Shown piece by piece: positions 25,443 to 34,352 of a DNA stretch of 64,000 nucleotides (position 1 is its first letter; the number at the start of each line of letters is the position of its first letter). Below the pieces are notes generated by a model. The model was not told where the DNA came from, ran no database searches, and saw nothing but the letters and a program-made list of their open reading frames with translations. Source of the stretch: Claveliimonas intestinigallinarum (lineage in GTDB: Bacteria; Bacillota; Clostridia; Lachnospirales; Lachnospiraceae); the NCBI GenBank assembly GCA_019115145.1, contig DXED01000019.1, positions 62,001 through 126,000 on the forward strand, given 5' to 3'. The translations under genes were made by a program, and so were the position numbers.

Positions 25443-28400
25443 CTATTTAAAGTACTCCACGCCGGACTCAAAGATCTTCAGATCCTGTTCTCCGTAAATG
25501 TTGATCGCAACGCTCCGGCCCCGGCGCTCCACATGGGCCATCTTGCCCAGTACTCTTCCGTCCGGGCTTGTGATGCCCTCGATGGCAAAGTAGGAGCCGT
25601 TCACGTTCCACTCCTCGTCGTTTGAGATGTTTCCTTCCGGATCACAGTACCGGGTAGCCACCTGGCCGTTTGCGAAAAGCCGGGCAATGGTCTCAGCAGG
25701 CGCCACAAAGCGTCCCTCTCCGTGGGAAGCCGGAGTGACATAGACGCCGCCAAGCCGGGCATTCGCGAGCCAGGGCGACTTGTCTGTCACCACCTTTGTG
25801 TACACCATCTTGGAAATGTGGCGCCCGATGGTATTGTAGGTCAGTGTAGGCGAGTTGTCTGTCTGCCCTGTAATCTTTCCGTTTGGCACCAGTCCCAGCT
25901 TGATGAGGGCCTGGAAGCCGTTGCAGATACCAAGTGCAAGGCCGTCTCTCTCATTTAAGAGCTTCTCCACCGCCTCTTTCAGCTTCGCGTTCTGGAAAGC
26001 AGTGGCAAAGAACTTGGCTGATCCGTCGGGCTCATCGCCTGCGCTGAATCCGCCTGGGAACATGATGATCTGGGACTGGCTGATGGCTTTTTCAAACACG
26101 TCCACAGAGTCCACGATGTCCGCCGCGTCCATGTTCCTGAACACCTTCGTGATGACCCTGGCCCCTGCTCTCTCAAAGGCCTTCGCACTGTCGTACTCGC
26201 AGTTTGTGCCCGGGAACACAGGAATGAACACCGTGGGCTGGGCGATCTTGTGGCTGCAGATGTGGACTTTTGATGCGTGGAAGCAGCCATCTTCCTTCAG
26301 CTCTCCGTCCTCTTTCTTCTCTGATCTGATGAACCAGCTTGTAGGGCCGTCCTGGGCGCCGGACCGTGTGGCGAACACTTTCTCCAGCGTGCCTGTCCAT
26401 GCCCCTTCCGCCTCGTCAAGTCCGATGACTGCATCGCCGTAGGAGAAAGCCTTGTCGCCTGTCACCTCGCCGATGACCGTGTAGGTGATCTGCAGCTCTC
26501 CCACTTTGCCCTCCGGCACCTCAGCTACCAGGTCTCCGAAGGCGGGGGCAAAGAGTTCTCTTTCATCCATGCTGTGCTCGATCTTCACGCCCATGCCGTT
26601 TCCAAAGGCCATCTTGCTGACAGCGGCGATGACGCCGTGGCGGTCCGGCACGTAGGCGGAGATGATCCTTCCGGCCTTGATATCCTCCGCAAATTTTCCG
26701 TACTGCTCCATCACTTTCTCATAGACCGGCAGATCGTACTCATCCTTCGGGATGCGCAGCCACACAAGCTTGCTTCCCGCTTTCTTCAGCTCCGGCGTGA
26801 TGATATCTTTTTCTTTTGCCACATCCACGGCAAAGGAAACAAGAGTAGGCGGCACATCGATGTCCTCGAAAGTACCGGACATACTGTCTTTGCCTCCGAT
26901 GGAAGGAAGACCGAATCCAAGCTGGGCCGCATAGGCTCCAAGGAGAGCGGCAAAGGGTTGGCTCCAGCGATGTGGATCCTCCGTCATCCGGCGGAAGTAC
27001 TCCTGGAAAGTAAAGCGGATCTTCCGGTAGTCACCGCCTGCTGCCACGATCTTGGCCACAGACTCTGTCACAGCGTAGACCGCTCCGTGGTAGGGGCTCC
27101 AGCTTGACAGGTAGGGATCAAAGCCGTAGCTCATCATGGTCACTGTGTCGCAGTCCCCTTTCAGCACAGGGAGTTTTGCCACCATGGCCTGGGTCTCTGT
27201 CATCTGATATTTTCCGCCGTGGGGCATGAACACAGATCCTGCTCCGATGGAACCGTCAAACATCTCCACAAGCCCTTTCTGAGAGCATACGTTCAGGTCT
27301 GCCAGTGTCTCCAGCCATTTTGCTTTCACATCCGTCACTTCCACTTTATCCGTCAGCACCTTGCCTGCGCGGCCCGGGATGTCCACGGCCACGCTTGTCT
27401 CCTGGTGGGCGCCGTTTGTATCAAGGAAGGCTCTGGAGATGTTCACGATCTCCTTACCTCTCCACACAAGGACAAGCCTCGGCTCCTCTGTCACCACAGC
27501 CACCTGCACGGCCTCCAGGTTCTCCTCTTTGGCGTAACCCATAAAGGTCTCCACATCGGCCGGGTCAAGGACGACAGCCATGCGCTCCTGGGACTCGGAG
27601 ATGGCGATCTCTGTCCCGTCCAGTCCCGCGTATTTCTTGGGCACCTTGTCAAGGTCCACCCTGAGTCCGTCTGCCAGCTCTCCAATGGCCACGGACACGC
27701 CGCCTGCGCCAAAGTCGTTGCACTTCTTGATGAGACGGCTCACCTCCTCCCTGCGGAAGAGGCGCTGGATCTTCCTCTCTGTGGGGGGATTTCCCTTCTG
27801 CACCTCCGCGCCGCAGGTCTCGATGGACTCCTCTGTGTGCACCTTGGAGGAGCCTGTGGCGCCGCCGCAGCCGTCACGGCCGGTGCGCCCGCCAAGGAGG
27901 ATGATGATGTCTCCCGGGTCGGAGGTCTCACGGATCACTGCGCGCCTGGGCGCCGCTCCCATGACAGCCCCGATCTCCATTCTCTTGGCCACGTAGCCGG
28001 GGTGGTAGATCTCCTTTACCGCACCGGTGGCAAGGCCAATCTGGTTGCCGTAGGAGCTGTAGCCGTGGGCCGCCTCGCGGACAAGCTTCTTCTGGGGAAG
28101 CTTCCCTTTCATGGTGTCCTTCACGGAGACAGTGGGGTCCGCCGCTCCCGTGACGCGCATAGCCTGGTACACGTAGGTACGGCCTGAGAGGGGATCTCTG
28201 ATAGCGCCGCCAAGACAGGTGGCAGCTCCTCCGAAGGGCTCGATCTCTGTGGGGTGGTTGTGAGTCTCATTCTTGAAGTTCACAAGCCACTCCTCCTCCA
28301 CGCCATCCACGGTCACCGGCACGACGATGCTGCAGGCGTTGATCTCATCGGACTCCTCCTGGTCCGCAAGCTTCCCTTCCTTCTTCAGCTTGCGCATGGC

Positions 28401-29243
28401 CATGAGAGCCAGGTCCATCAGACAGATGAACTTGTCGTCCCTGCCCTTGAATATCTCCCTGTGGTCCGCCGCATACTGGCAGTAGGTGTCCTCGATGGGC
28501 TTTCTGTAATCTCCCTCTCCAAAGGTAATGTCTTTCAGCTCTGTGGAGAAGGTGGTGTGGCGGCAGTGGTCGGACCAGTAGGTGTCCAGCACCCGGATCT
28601 CCGTCATGGACGGGTCCCTGTCCTCCTCTCCCCTGAAATAGTTCTGGATATGCTGGAAATCCTTGAAGGTCATGGCAAGCCCGAGAGAGTCGTAGAGCTC
28701 CCGCAGCTTCTCCTCCTCCAGGTCCTTAAAGCCGTCAAAGATGACGACGTCCGCCGGCTCGTCAAACTTTGTCACCAGCGTCTCCGGCTTCTCCATGCCT
28801 GTCTCCCTTGAGTCCACAGGGTTGATGCAGTGGTGCTTCACAGCCTCAAACTGCTCGTCCGTCAGCTCTCCCTCTATCACATAGGTGGTGGCGGTGCGGA
28901 TGACCGGCTTCTCGTCCTCCTTTATAAACTGCACGCACTGCACGGCAGAGTCCGCCCTCTGGTCAAACTGACCGGGAAGGAACTCCACGGAGAAGACCCT
29001 GGCCCCCTCCGCCGCCGGAAATGCCTCTTTATACAAAACGTCAACCGGAGGCTCCGCGAAGACGCCCCTGCAAGCCTTCTCAAAAGTCTCCTCCGAGATG
29101 TTCTCCACGTCGTAGCGGATGAGCACCCGCACACCTGTGAGGGCGCTTATGCCCAGATAGCTCCTGATCTCGTGGAAGAGGTCCTTTGCCTGGACCGCAT
29201 ACTCCGGTTTTTTCTCCACATACACTCGTTTTACATTGCCCAT
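25443..29243 (-). CDS. purL: Phosphoribosylformylglycinamidine synthase, single-chain PurL
   Basis: A 1266-residue fusion of the synthetase and glutaminase that turns FGAR into FGAM in purine synthesis. After an N-terminal domain come two AIRS-type halves (DTYWSDHCRHTTFS, FKNETHNHPTEIEPFGGA, FGLPSIGGKDSMSGT) and a C-terminal class I glutaminase (about residues 1020-1266) with FPGTNCEYD, the nucleophile Cys in LGICNGFQALI, and His/Glu in TPASHGEGRFVA. Bacillus uses three separate proteins (PurS, PurQ, PurL); this long form is the enterobacterial-like version, also seen in many Clostridia. GGAGG stands 7 bases before the ATG. Confidence 0.97.
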   Translation of the reverse strand: MGNVKRVYVEKKPEYAVQAKDLFHEIRSYLGISALTGVRVLIRYDVENISEETFEKACRGVFAEPPVDVLYKEAFPAAEGARVFSVEFLPGQFDQRADSAVQCVQFIKEDEKPVIRTATTYVIEGELTDEQFEAVKHHCINPVDSRETGMEKPETLVTKFDEPADVVIFDGFKDLEEEKLRELYDSLGLAMTFKDFQHIQNYFRGEEDRDPSMTEIRVLDTYWSDHCRHTTFSTELKDITFGEGDYRKPIEDTYCQYAADHREIFKGRDDKFICLMDLALMAMRKLKKEGKLADQEESDEINACSIVVPVTVDGVEEEWLVNFKNETHNHPTEIEPFGGAATCLGGAIRDPLSGRTYVYQAMRVTGAADPTVSVKDTMKGKLPQKKLVREAAHGYSSYGNQIGLATGAVKEIYHPGYVAKRMEIGAVMGAAPRRAVIRETSDPGDIIILLGGRTGRDGCGGATGSSKVHTEESIETCGAEVQKGNPPTERKIQRLFRREEVSRLIKKCNDFGAGGVSVAIGELADGLRVDLDKVPKKYAGLDGTEIAISESQERMAVVLDPADVETFMGYAKEENLEAVQVAVVTEEPRLVLVWRGKEIVNISRAFLDTNGAHQETSVAVDIPGRAGKVLTDKVEVTDVKAKWLETLADLNVCSQKGLVEMFDGSIGAGSVFMPHGGKYQMTETQAMVAKLPVLKGDCDTVTMMSYGFDPYLSSWSPYHGAVYAVTESVAKIVAAGGDYRKIRFTFQEYFRRMTEDPHRWSQPFAALLGAYAAQLGFGLPSIGGKDSMSGTFEDIDVPPTLVSFAVDVAKEKDIITPELKKAGSKLVWLRIPKDEYDLPVYEKVMEQYGKFAEDIKAGRIISAYVPDRHGVIAAVSKMAFGNGMGVKIEHSMDERELFAPAFGDLVAEVPEGKVGELQITYTVIGEVTGDKAFSYGDAVIGLDEAEGAWTGTLEKVFATRSGAQDGPTSWFIRSEKKEDGELKEDGCFHASKVHICSHKIAQPTVFIPVFPGTNCEYDSAKAFERAGARVITKVFRNMDAADIVDSVDVFEKAISQSQIIMFPGGFSAGDEPDGSAKFFATAFQNAKLKEAVEKLLNERDGLALGICNGFQALIKLGLVPNGKITGQTDNSPTLTYNTIGRHISKMVYTKVVTDKSPWLANARLGGVYVTPASHGEGRFVAPAETIARLFANGQVATRYCDPEGNISNDEEWNVNGSYFAIEGITSPDGRVLGKMAHVERRGRSVAINIYGEQDLKIFESGVEYFK

Positions 29244-29288
29244 AAAATTTCCTCCATTTTATATGTGATTTTATGATACGCTGGTTTT

Positions 29289-29317
29289 ATCATAACATGG
29301 GGTTTCTTATTAGTAAA
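29289..29317 (-). promoter_or_regulatory. Promoter of purL
   Basis: TTTACT (29312-29317), 17-base spacer, TATGAT (29289-29294), 46 bases before the start. I see no purine riboswitch in the short leader. Confidence 0.5.
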
Positions 29318-29350
29318 GTTAATAAAATTAAATATTTTTATAAGTATTTC

Positions 29351-30073
29351 TTATTTGTATTTTTCATTTTTTGTCTGCCTGTGTCCTTTGCCGAGAAAAT
29401 GGCGCCACACAAGGAAGATGACCAGAAGGACCGCAAGGGAGCCGAGGAAACATCCTCCGATGCGCATCACCATGTCGTAGAAAAATCCCTCCGGCAGCAT
29501 CCGGATCATGTAGTCTGTAGCCGGGTCAAAGAGCCACAGGTCGTTGGTGAAAAAGATTTCGTGAAAGATGGTGAAATATTTTGTAAAATCCGAGGCAAAG
29601 AGAGCTCCAAGCAGGACCGTCACCGCCAGGAAGATGCCAAGGGCGATAAAGTAGGCCCTGGGGATGATGCGCCTCCAGTCCCCCTTCAGGAGTACGAGCA
29701 GGGCGATGAGCACAGCCGCGGCGGCAAGGAGTACCCAGCGCAGGGTCAGCCCACCCAGGAACAGGTTCTTTACGTCCGCCATGTGGAGGCGGTCCTGCTC
29801 GTTAAAGAAATCCTGGGTCTGTCCGTCCACATCCGTGATGACAGAGAGCTCCGTCCTCCTCCCGATGAGGTAATCCATCATTTTCTCCGTCACATCCATG
29901 ACGTCCTCCATCTCCATATCGAGACTTTCCGTGACATTGTACTTCGCATATTCCCTCTCGTAAAACCTGTAGTCCGGGTCACCGTATATGGCCAGCTGGA
30001 AGCTGGTGAGCAGAAGAGCCAGGACAAGCAGGAGCATAGCTGCCACGGCCAGTACATGATGCAGTTTTTTCAT
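29351..30073 (-). CDS. TIGR01906 family integral membrane protein
   Basis: A 240-residue protein with four membrane segments: one at residues 5-25, a roughly 85-residue extracytoplasmic loop, then segments at about 108-128, 137-160 and 200-225. The loop has LGGLTLRW after ADVKNLF, the TIGR01906/DUF1461 pattern. Function is unknown. It is the only gene on its transcript and is divergent from the LysR regulator, 94 bases apart, so regulation by that LysR is plausible. Confidence 0.85.
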   Translation of the reverse strand: MKKLHHVLAVAAMLLLVLALLLTSFQLAIYGDPDYRFYEREYAKYNVTESLDMEMEDVMDVTEKMMDYLIGRRTELSVITDVDGQTQDFFNEQDRLHMADVKNLFLGGLTLRWVLLAAAAVLIALLVLLKGDWRRIIPRAYFIALGIFLAVTVLLGALFASDFTKYFTIFHEIFFTNDLWLFDPATDYMIRMLPEGFFYDMVMRIGGCFLGSLAVLLVIFLVWRHFLGKGHRQTKNEKYK

Positions 30074-30109
30074 AAAGCAATCCTTCTTTCTGTTGTCTCA
30101 TTTTTGTGA

Positions 30110-30138
30110 TTGTAATTTCCCTGATCTTCCCTTATAAT
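30110..30138 (+). promoter_or_regulatory. Promoter of the LysR gene
   Basis: TTGTAA (30110-30115), 17-base spacer and a perfect TATAAT (30133-30138), 29 bases before the start. Confidence 0.65.
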
Positions 30139-30167
30139 ACAAATGATTTTTATTAGGAGGACTTATC

Positions 30168-31049
30168 ATGGATATTAACTATGAATTATATAAGGTATTT
30201 TACTATGTGGCCTCGACCCTGAGCTTTTCCGAGGCCTCCAAGCAGCTCTTCATCTCCCAGTCAGCGGTGAGCCAGTCCATCAAGACGCTGGAGAGAAAGC
30301 TGGACCAGGTCCTCTTCATCCGGAGCACAAAGAGGGTCCAGCTGACGCCGGAGGGAGAGATCCTGCTGCGCCACGTGGAGCCGGCCATGAACCTGATACA
30401 GCGGGGGGAGGCCCAGCTCATGGAGTCCGCCTCTACCGGGGGACAGATACGCATCGGCGCCAGCGACACCATCTGCCGGTATTTTCTCGTGCCCTACATC
30501 AAGCGGTTCCACGAGGCATTTCCCGGGGCCCACATCAAGGTGACCAACGCCACCTCCATCCAGAGCGTGGAGCTCCTGAAATCAGGGCAGGTGGACTTTA
30601 TCGTGGTCAACTCCCCCAACGCCTACCTGGGAAGCGCCGCCACTGTAAAGCGGATCAAGCTGTTCCAGGACGTCTTTCTGGCCAACCGGGATTTCGCTGA
30701 CCTGAAGGGGCGCCGGCTCTCCTTTGCGGAGCTTTTGGAGTACCCCATCCTGATGCTGGACAAGAAGAGCACCACAAGCGAGTTTCTCCACAGCCAGTTC
30801 CAGCAGCACCACCTGGACCTGGTGCCGGAGGTGGAGCTTAGCAGCAACGACCTGCTCATCGACCTGGCCAGGATCGGCCTTGGCATCGCCTTTCTTCCGG
30901 ACTACTGCATTCCCCGGGAGGACGACAATCTCTTCATCGTACAGACAGAGGAAGAGCTGCCTCCGAGGGAGCTGCTGGCTGTCCGGGGCACCCGCATCCC
31001 CCTCTCCAGGGCTGCGGCCGCCTTCCTCGACTACTTCGAGGAGGTCTGA
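30168..31049 (+). CDS. LysR-family transcriptional regulator
   Basis: A 293-residue regulator with an N-terminal winged helix (residues 4-63; ASKQLFISQSAVSQSIKTLERKL contains the recognition helix) and a periplasmic-binding-protein-like effector domain (about 90-290). AGGAGG lies 7 bases before the ATG. It faces the TIGR01906 gene head to head, a usual arrangement for a LysR and its target. Its 3' end overlaps the convergent helicase by 19 bases. The effector is unknown. Confidence 0.92.
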   Translation: MDINYELYKVFYYVASTLSFSEASKQLFISQSAVSQSIKTLERKLDQVLFIRSTKRVQLTPEGEILLRHVEPAMNLIQRGEAQLMESASTGGQIRIGASDTICRYFLVPYIKRFHEAFPGAHIKVTNATSIQSVELLKSGQVDFIVVNSPNAYLGSAATVKRIKLFQDVFLANRDFADLKGRRLSFAELLEYPILMLDKKSTTSEFLHSQFQQHHLDLVPEVELSSNDLLIDLARIGLGIAFLPDYCIPREDDNLFIVQTEEELPPRELLAVRGTRIPLSRAAAAFLDYFEEV

Positions 31050-33448
31050 TCCCAGAAAGCCCGCATCTTTTCGCCGGCGTTTTTCACATTGCAGATTTCC
31101 AGACCTTCCCACTCCCGCGGGAAGGTCTCTTTGTATCTGCCCTCCCGGAAGCGGTCGTCCAGAAGGAGGATCACGCCTCTGTCCTCCTCCGTGCGGATGA
31201 CCCGGCCCGCGGACTGGAGGACCTTGTTCATGCCCGGGTAGACGTAGGCGTAGTCAAAGCCCCGGAGTCCCTTTTTGTCAAAGTACTCCCTAAGGAGCTC
31301 TCTCTCCCGGCACACCTGGGGCAGTCCGGTGCCCACCACGGCGGCGCCGATGAGCCGGTCTCTGGACAGGTCGATGCCCTCGGAGAAGATGCCCCCCATG
31401 ACGCAGAAGCCAAGGAGGCTCTCCTCCCGCTCCTCCTCGAATTCCTCCAGAAAGATCTCTCTTGCCTCCTCCGACATGTAGGGGGCCTGGATCACGCACT
31501 GGGCGCTGCTATCCTCCTTTTCAGCCAGGAGGAGGAACTGGTCGTAGACCTCCTCCATGAACTTGTAGGAGGGAAAAAAGGCCATGTAGTTTCCCTTTTT
31601 CCCCTGCACCATCTCCAGCAGATAGGAGGCGTATTTCCGGTAGGTGGCCTCCCCTCTCGCGGTGTACCGGGTGCTCACGTCATTTCCAAGGAGAAGGAGC
31701 CGGTTCTCCCTGGCAAAGGTGGACTGGGCGTAGACCGCGTAGTCGTCCGTCTTTGTGCTGAGGAGCTGTCTGTAATAGCGGATGGGAAGGAGGGTGGCGG
31801 AGAAAAAGATGGTGCTCACCCCTTTTTCCAGAGCTTCGTTCAGATTGACCGCCGGGTTGACGCAGAACAGGCGGACAAAGAATTTTCCCTCCCCGTCAAT
31901 TTCGGAATAGATCATGTAGTTCTCGTCCAGCTTTTCATAGATGGTCTCAAACATCCGCACTTCAAAGTAGAGGCTCAGCACCTCCTCCCGGACGTCCTCC
32001 TCCTTGCACTCCTCCAGATACCGCTCCATCTCAGCCATGACAGACAGAAGCTTCAGGTAGATGCCCCCGGCGCTCTCCAGCACCTGGCAGCCGTCGCACT
32101 CCCGCTTCAGGGCCAACATCTGGCGGTTGCAGTCCTCCAGCTGCCGGGCAAGCCGGACGTCCCTCGTCTTCACAAGGCGGCGGACCTTCATCACGTCCTC
32201 CTTGCAGAGGCTGGCGCTGAACATCTCCCGCCCCCGCTCCACCAGGTTGTGGGCCTCGTCAATGAGGAAGATGTAGTCCCCCTTCACCCCCTCGCCGAAA
32301 AACCGCTTCAGCTTCGCGTTGGGGTCAAAGACATAGTTGTAGTCGCAGATGACTGCGTCCGCCCACAGGGATAGGTCCAGACCCAGCTCGAAGGGGCACA
32401 CCTGCCATTTCTTCGCCTGCTCCTCCACCGCCTGACGGCTCATGTCGTCAGAGGTGGTGATCATGTCATAGACCGCATCGTTGATACGGTCAAAATGTCC
32501 CTTGGCGTAAGGACAGTAGTCCGGATTGCACTCCGGCTTCTCGCAGAAGCATATCTTCTCCTTTGCCGTCAGGGTGATGACCTTGTACTGGAGAGCCATA
32601 TCCCCCTCCTCCACTGCAGCGGGCCCCACTGCGGCGGGCCCATCCGGGCCGGGCTGCTTCAGTATGTCAAAGGCCTGCTGGGCCACAGTCCTGGTAATGG
32701 TCTTGGCGGTCAGGTAGAAGAGCTTGTCCACCAGTCCCTCCCCCACTGCCTTCACAGCCGGAAAGACAGTGGCCATAGTTTTTCCCACCCCTGTGGGAGC
32801 CTGGATGAACAGCTTTTTCTGTCTCTCAATGGTCCTGTAGACAGCGGCCGCCAGCTTCTTCTGCCCGTCCCGGTACTGGTAGGGAAATTCCACTTTTTTT
32901 ATGGAAGCGTTCCGCTTCTCCTTCCACTCCACCTGGAAGAGAGCCCACTTTTCGTAGGCGTCCGTGATGCCGTAAAACCACTCTCTCAGCTCCTCTGTGG
33001 TGTACTCCTGCCGGAACCGGCGTATCTCCTCTGTCTCCAGATGACAGTAGGTCATCTGCACGCCCATCTTCTCCTGCTCATGCTGGTCCCCGTAGATAAA
33101 GGCGTAGCATTTGGCCTGGGCCAGGTGCACCGGCACCGGCTCCTCCAGGGCGTTCACATCCCGGAATATCCCCTTGATCTCGTCGATGACCAGCCCCTCC
33201 TCCGTGTCCATGACGCCGTCCGCCCGCCCCTCCACCTGGAGGATGAACTTCTCGTAGGGCACCTGGCATTTCATGGACACCTCCGGCGTGTACATGCTCC
33301 CCATCTGCCGCTGGATCTTCCGGTGGAGCCGGGCCCCCATCTGCATGGCCTCCTTGTCCGCCGAGGCAGTTCGATTGTCAAGATCCCCGCTCTGGAGGAT
33401 GAACTCCACCAGGGCCCGGACCGAAATTTTGATCAGTTGCTTTTCCAT
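31031..33448 (-). CDS. Rad3/DinG-type superfamily 2 DNA helicase
   Basis: An 805-residue ATP-dependent helicase. Residues 50-200 hold a PD-(D/E)XK-like region (VEGRADGVMDTEEGLVIDEIKG), then Walker A in QAPTGVGKTMATVFPAV (about residue 240), four cysteines typical of the XPD iron-sulfur cluster (CFCEKPECNPDYCPYAKG), the DEAH box in FLIDEAHNLVERG, and motif VI QSAGRVIRTEEDRG near residue 745. Start at 33448 keeps the family N-terminus (KISVRALVEFILQ). A downstream ATG (codon 37 of this call) has a better AAGGAGG. The promoter lies only 6 bases from the start, see findings. Convergent with LysR, upstream of which no partner is seen. Confidence 0.88.
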   Translation of the reverse strand: MEKQLIKISVRALVEFILQSGDLDNRTASADKEAMQMGARLHRKIQRQMGSMYTPEVSMKCQVPYEKFILQVEGRADGVMDTEEGLVIDEIKGIFRDVNALEEPVPVHLAQAKCYAFIYGDQHEQEKMGVQMTYCHLETEEIRRFRQEYTTEELREWFYGITDAYEKWALFQVEWKEKRNASIKKVEFPYQYRDGQKKLAAAVYRTIERQKKLFIQAPTGVGKTMATVFPAVKAVGEGLVDKLFYLTAKTITRTVAQQAFDILKQPGPDGPAAVGPAAVEEGDMALQYKVITLTAKEKICFCEKPECNPDYCPYAKGHFDRINDAVYDMITTSDDMSRQAVEEQAKKWQVCPFELGLDLSLWADAVICDYNYVFDPNAKLKRFFGEGVKGDYIFLIDEAHNLVERGREMFSASLCKEDVMKVRRLVKTRDVRLARQLEDCNRQMLALKRECDGCQVLESAGGIYLKLLSVMAEMERYLEECKEEDVREEVLSLYFEVRMFETIYEKLDENYMIYSEIDGEGKFFVRLFCVNPAVNLNEALEKGVSTIFFSATLLPIRYYRQLLSTKTDDYAVYAQSTFARENRLLLLGNDVSTRYTARGEATYRKYASYLLEMVQGKKGNYMAFFPSYKFMEEVYDQFLLLAEKEDSSAQCVIQAPYMSEEAREIFLEEFEEEREESLLGFCVMGGIFSEGIDLSRDRLIGAAVVGTGLPQVCRERELLREYFDKKGLRGFDYAYVYPGMNKVLQSAGRVIRTEEDRGVILLLDDRFREGRYKETFPREWEGLEICNVKNAGEKMRAFWDQTSSK

Positions 33449-33454
33449 AGGTCT

Positions 33455-33483
33455 ATTATAAGTGGGGACGTAATACTTTTCAA
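33455..33483 (-). promoter_or_regulatory. Strong promoter set 6 bases before the helicase start
   Basis: TTGAAA (33478-33483), 17-base spacer, perfect TATAAT (33455-33460). The expected start of transcription falls on or next to the A of the ATG at 33448, which has no Shine-Dalgarno. The -35 lies inside the palindromic repeat at 33463-33498. Confidence 0.65.
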
Positions 33484-33498
33484 TAATGTTACGTCCGA
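33463..33498. repeat. Diverged copy of a palindromic repeat
   Basis: Arms GGACGTAA (33466-33473) and TTACGTCC (33489-33496). Aligned without gaps to 35887-35922, it is about 28 of 36 identical, starting TGGGGACGTAA in both. This looks like an old copy of the same REP/MITE-like element. Confidence 0.65.
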
Positions 33499-33575
33499 AA
33501 TAAAACCAACTGGCGGGGTATTGTATATGGCGCGGAAATATTATCTGACTATTTTGCAAAATTGTCTGCCTCACA

Positions 33576-34352
33576 CTATCCTGCAAACTCTGTCATATCA
33601 GGCCGGTAACGGAGCGGAAGGTGAGTCCTCTGGCACTTGGGATTTAACCTCTCCTTGATGGCAATAGTGTCACAGAACTCCCTCCACAGCGCCTGCATTT
33701 TCTCCTCCTGGCCGGAGAGATGCAGCAGCTGCTCGTCCATCCTCCCCTCCGGGTCCTCCTCCTGTACAAGGACCCACCGTTTTCCTGCCTCATGGACCAC
33801 AAACATACTGCGGTTTTTGTCCCGGATCATCCAGTTCTCCAGAGGAAAACGCTCCTGAAAATGAGCCCCCAGACAGGGAAGCACCTGGTTTTTCGGTGTG
33901 ATGTCCGCAAAGAGTATCCCATTCTCCAGCTCCCGGAAGCGCACAAAGCCTGTCAGAAGATGGGCCTCATTTCCCACGCTGCGGCTCAGCTCAAACACCT
34001 TTTCCACAGCGGGATCCCCCAGATGCTCCATGATCTTCCGGGGCTGTCTCAGCTTCCGGGCCGCCAGCAGCGTCCCAAGGATCGCCTCCCCTTTTTCTCC
34101 ATCCCGGGAGAGGGCCGCATAGTAAATATGATGGTAGACATCCCTGCCCAGGTTCGTAAGTATCATCTTCCCGACAGCCTCCGCTCTGCTCTCATTTTCC
34201 GGAATCTCCCTGTACTCACAGAACAGCTGCGGCTCCACACTGCCCCGGATGGCGATCCCACTGGCACCTTCCCGGCGGCGCTCCTTCCACGCCTCGTACA
34301 CGGCAGAAAAAATCCCTGTGACGCTGTCTGTACAGATGTAAATGGTTTTCAT
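33576..34352 (-). CDS. TIGR03915 family putative DNA repair/metabolism protein
   Basis: A 258-residue protein beginning IYICTDSVTGIFSAVYEAW, the TIGR03915 pattern, with a C-terminal DUF4130-like region (HLSGQEEKMQALWREFCDTIAIKER in part). The family is always found next to the radical SAM protein TIGR03916, as here: its start overlaps the upstream gene's stop by 4 bases. The pair is thought to act on DNA, possibly as a glycosylase or photoproduct-type repair system; no reaction has been shown to me. The LexA-controlled promoter upstream supports a repair role. Confidence 0.85.
   Translation of the reverse strand: MKTIYICTDSVTGIFSAVYEAWKERRREGASGIAIRGSVEPQLFCEYREIPENESRAEAVGKMILTNLGRDVYHHIYYAALSRDGEKGEAILGTLLAARKLRQPRKIMEHLGDPAVEKVFELSRSVGNEAHLLTGFVRFRELENGILFADITPKNQVLPCLGAHFQERFPLENWMIRDKNRSMFVVHEAGKRWVLVQEEDPEGRMDEQLLHLSGQEEKMQALWREFCDTIAIKERLNPKCQRTHLPLRYRPDMTEFAG

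Noticed and set aside
29244..29350. Purine riboswitch before purL
   Set aside because: The leader is only about 40 bases and shows no aptamer-like stems.
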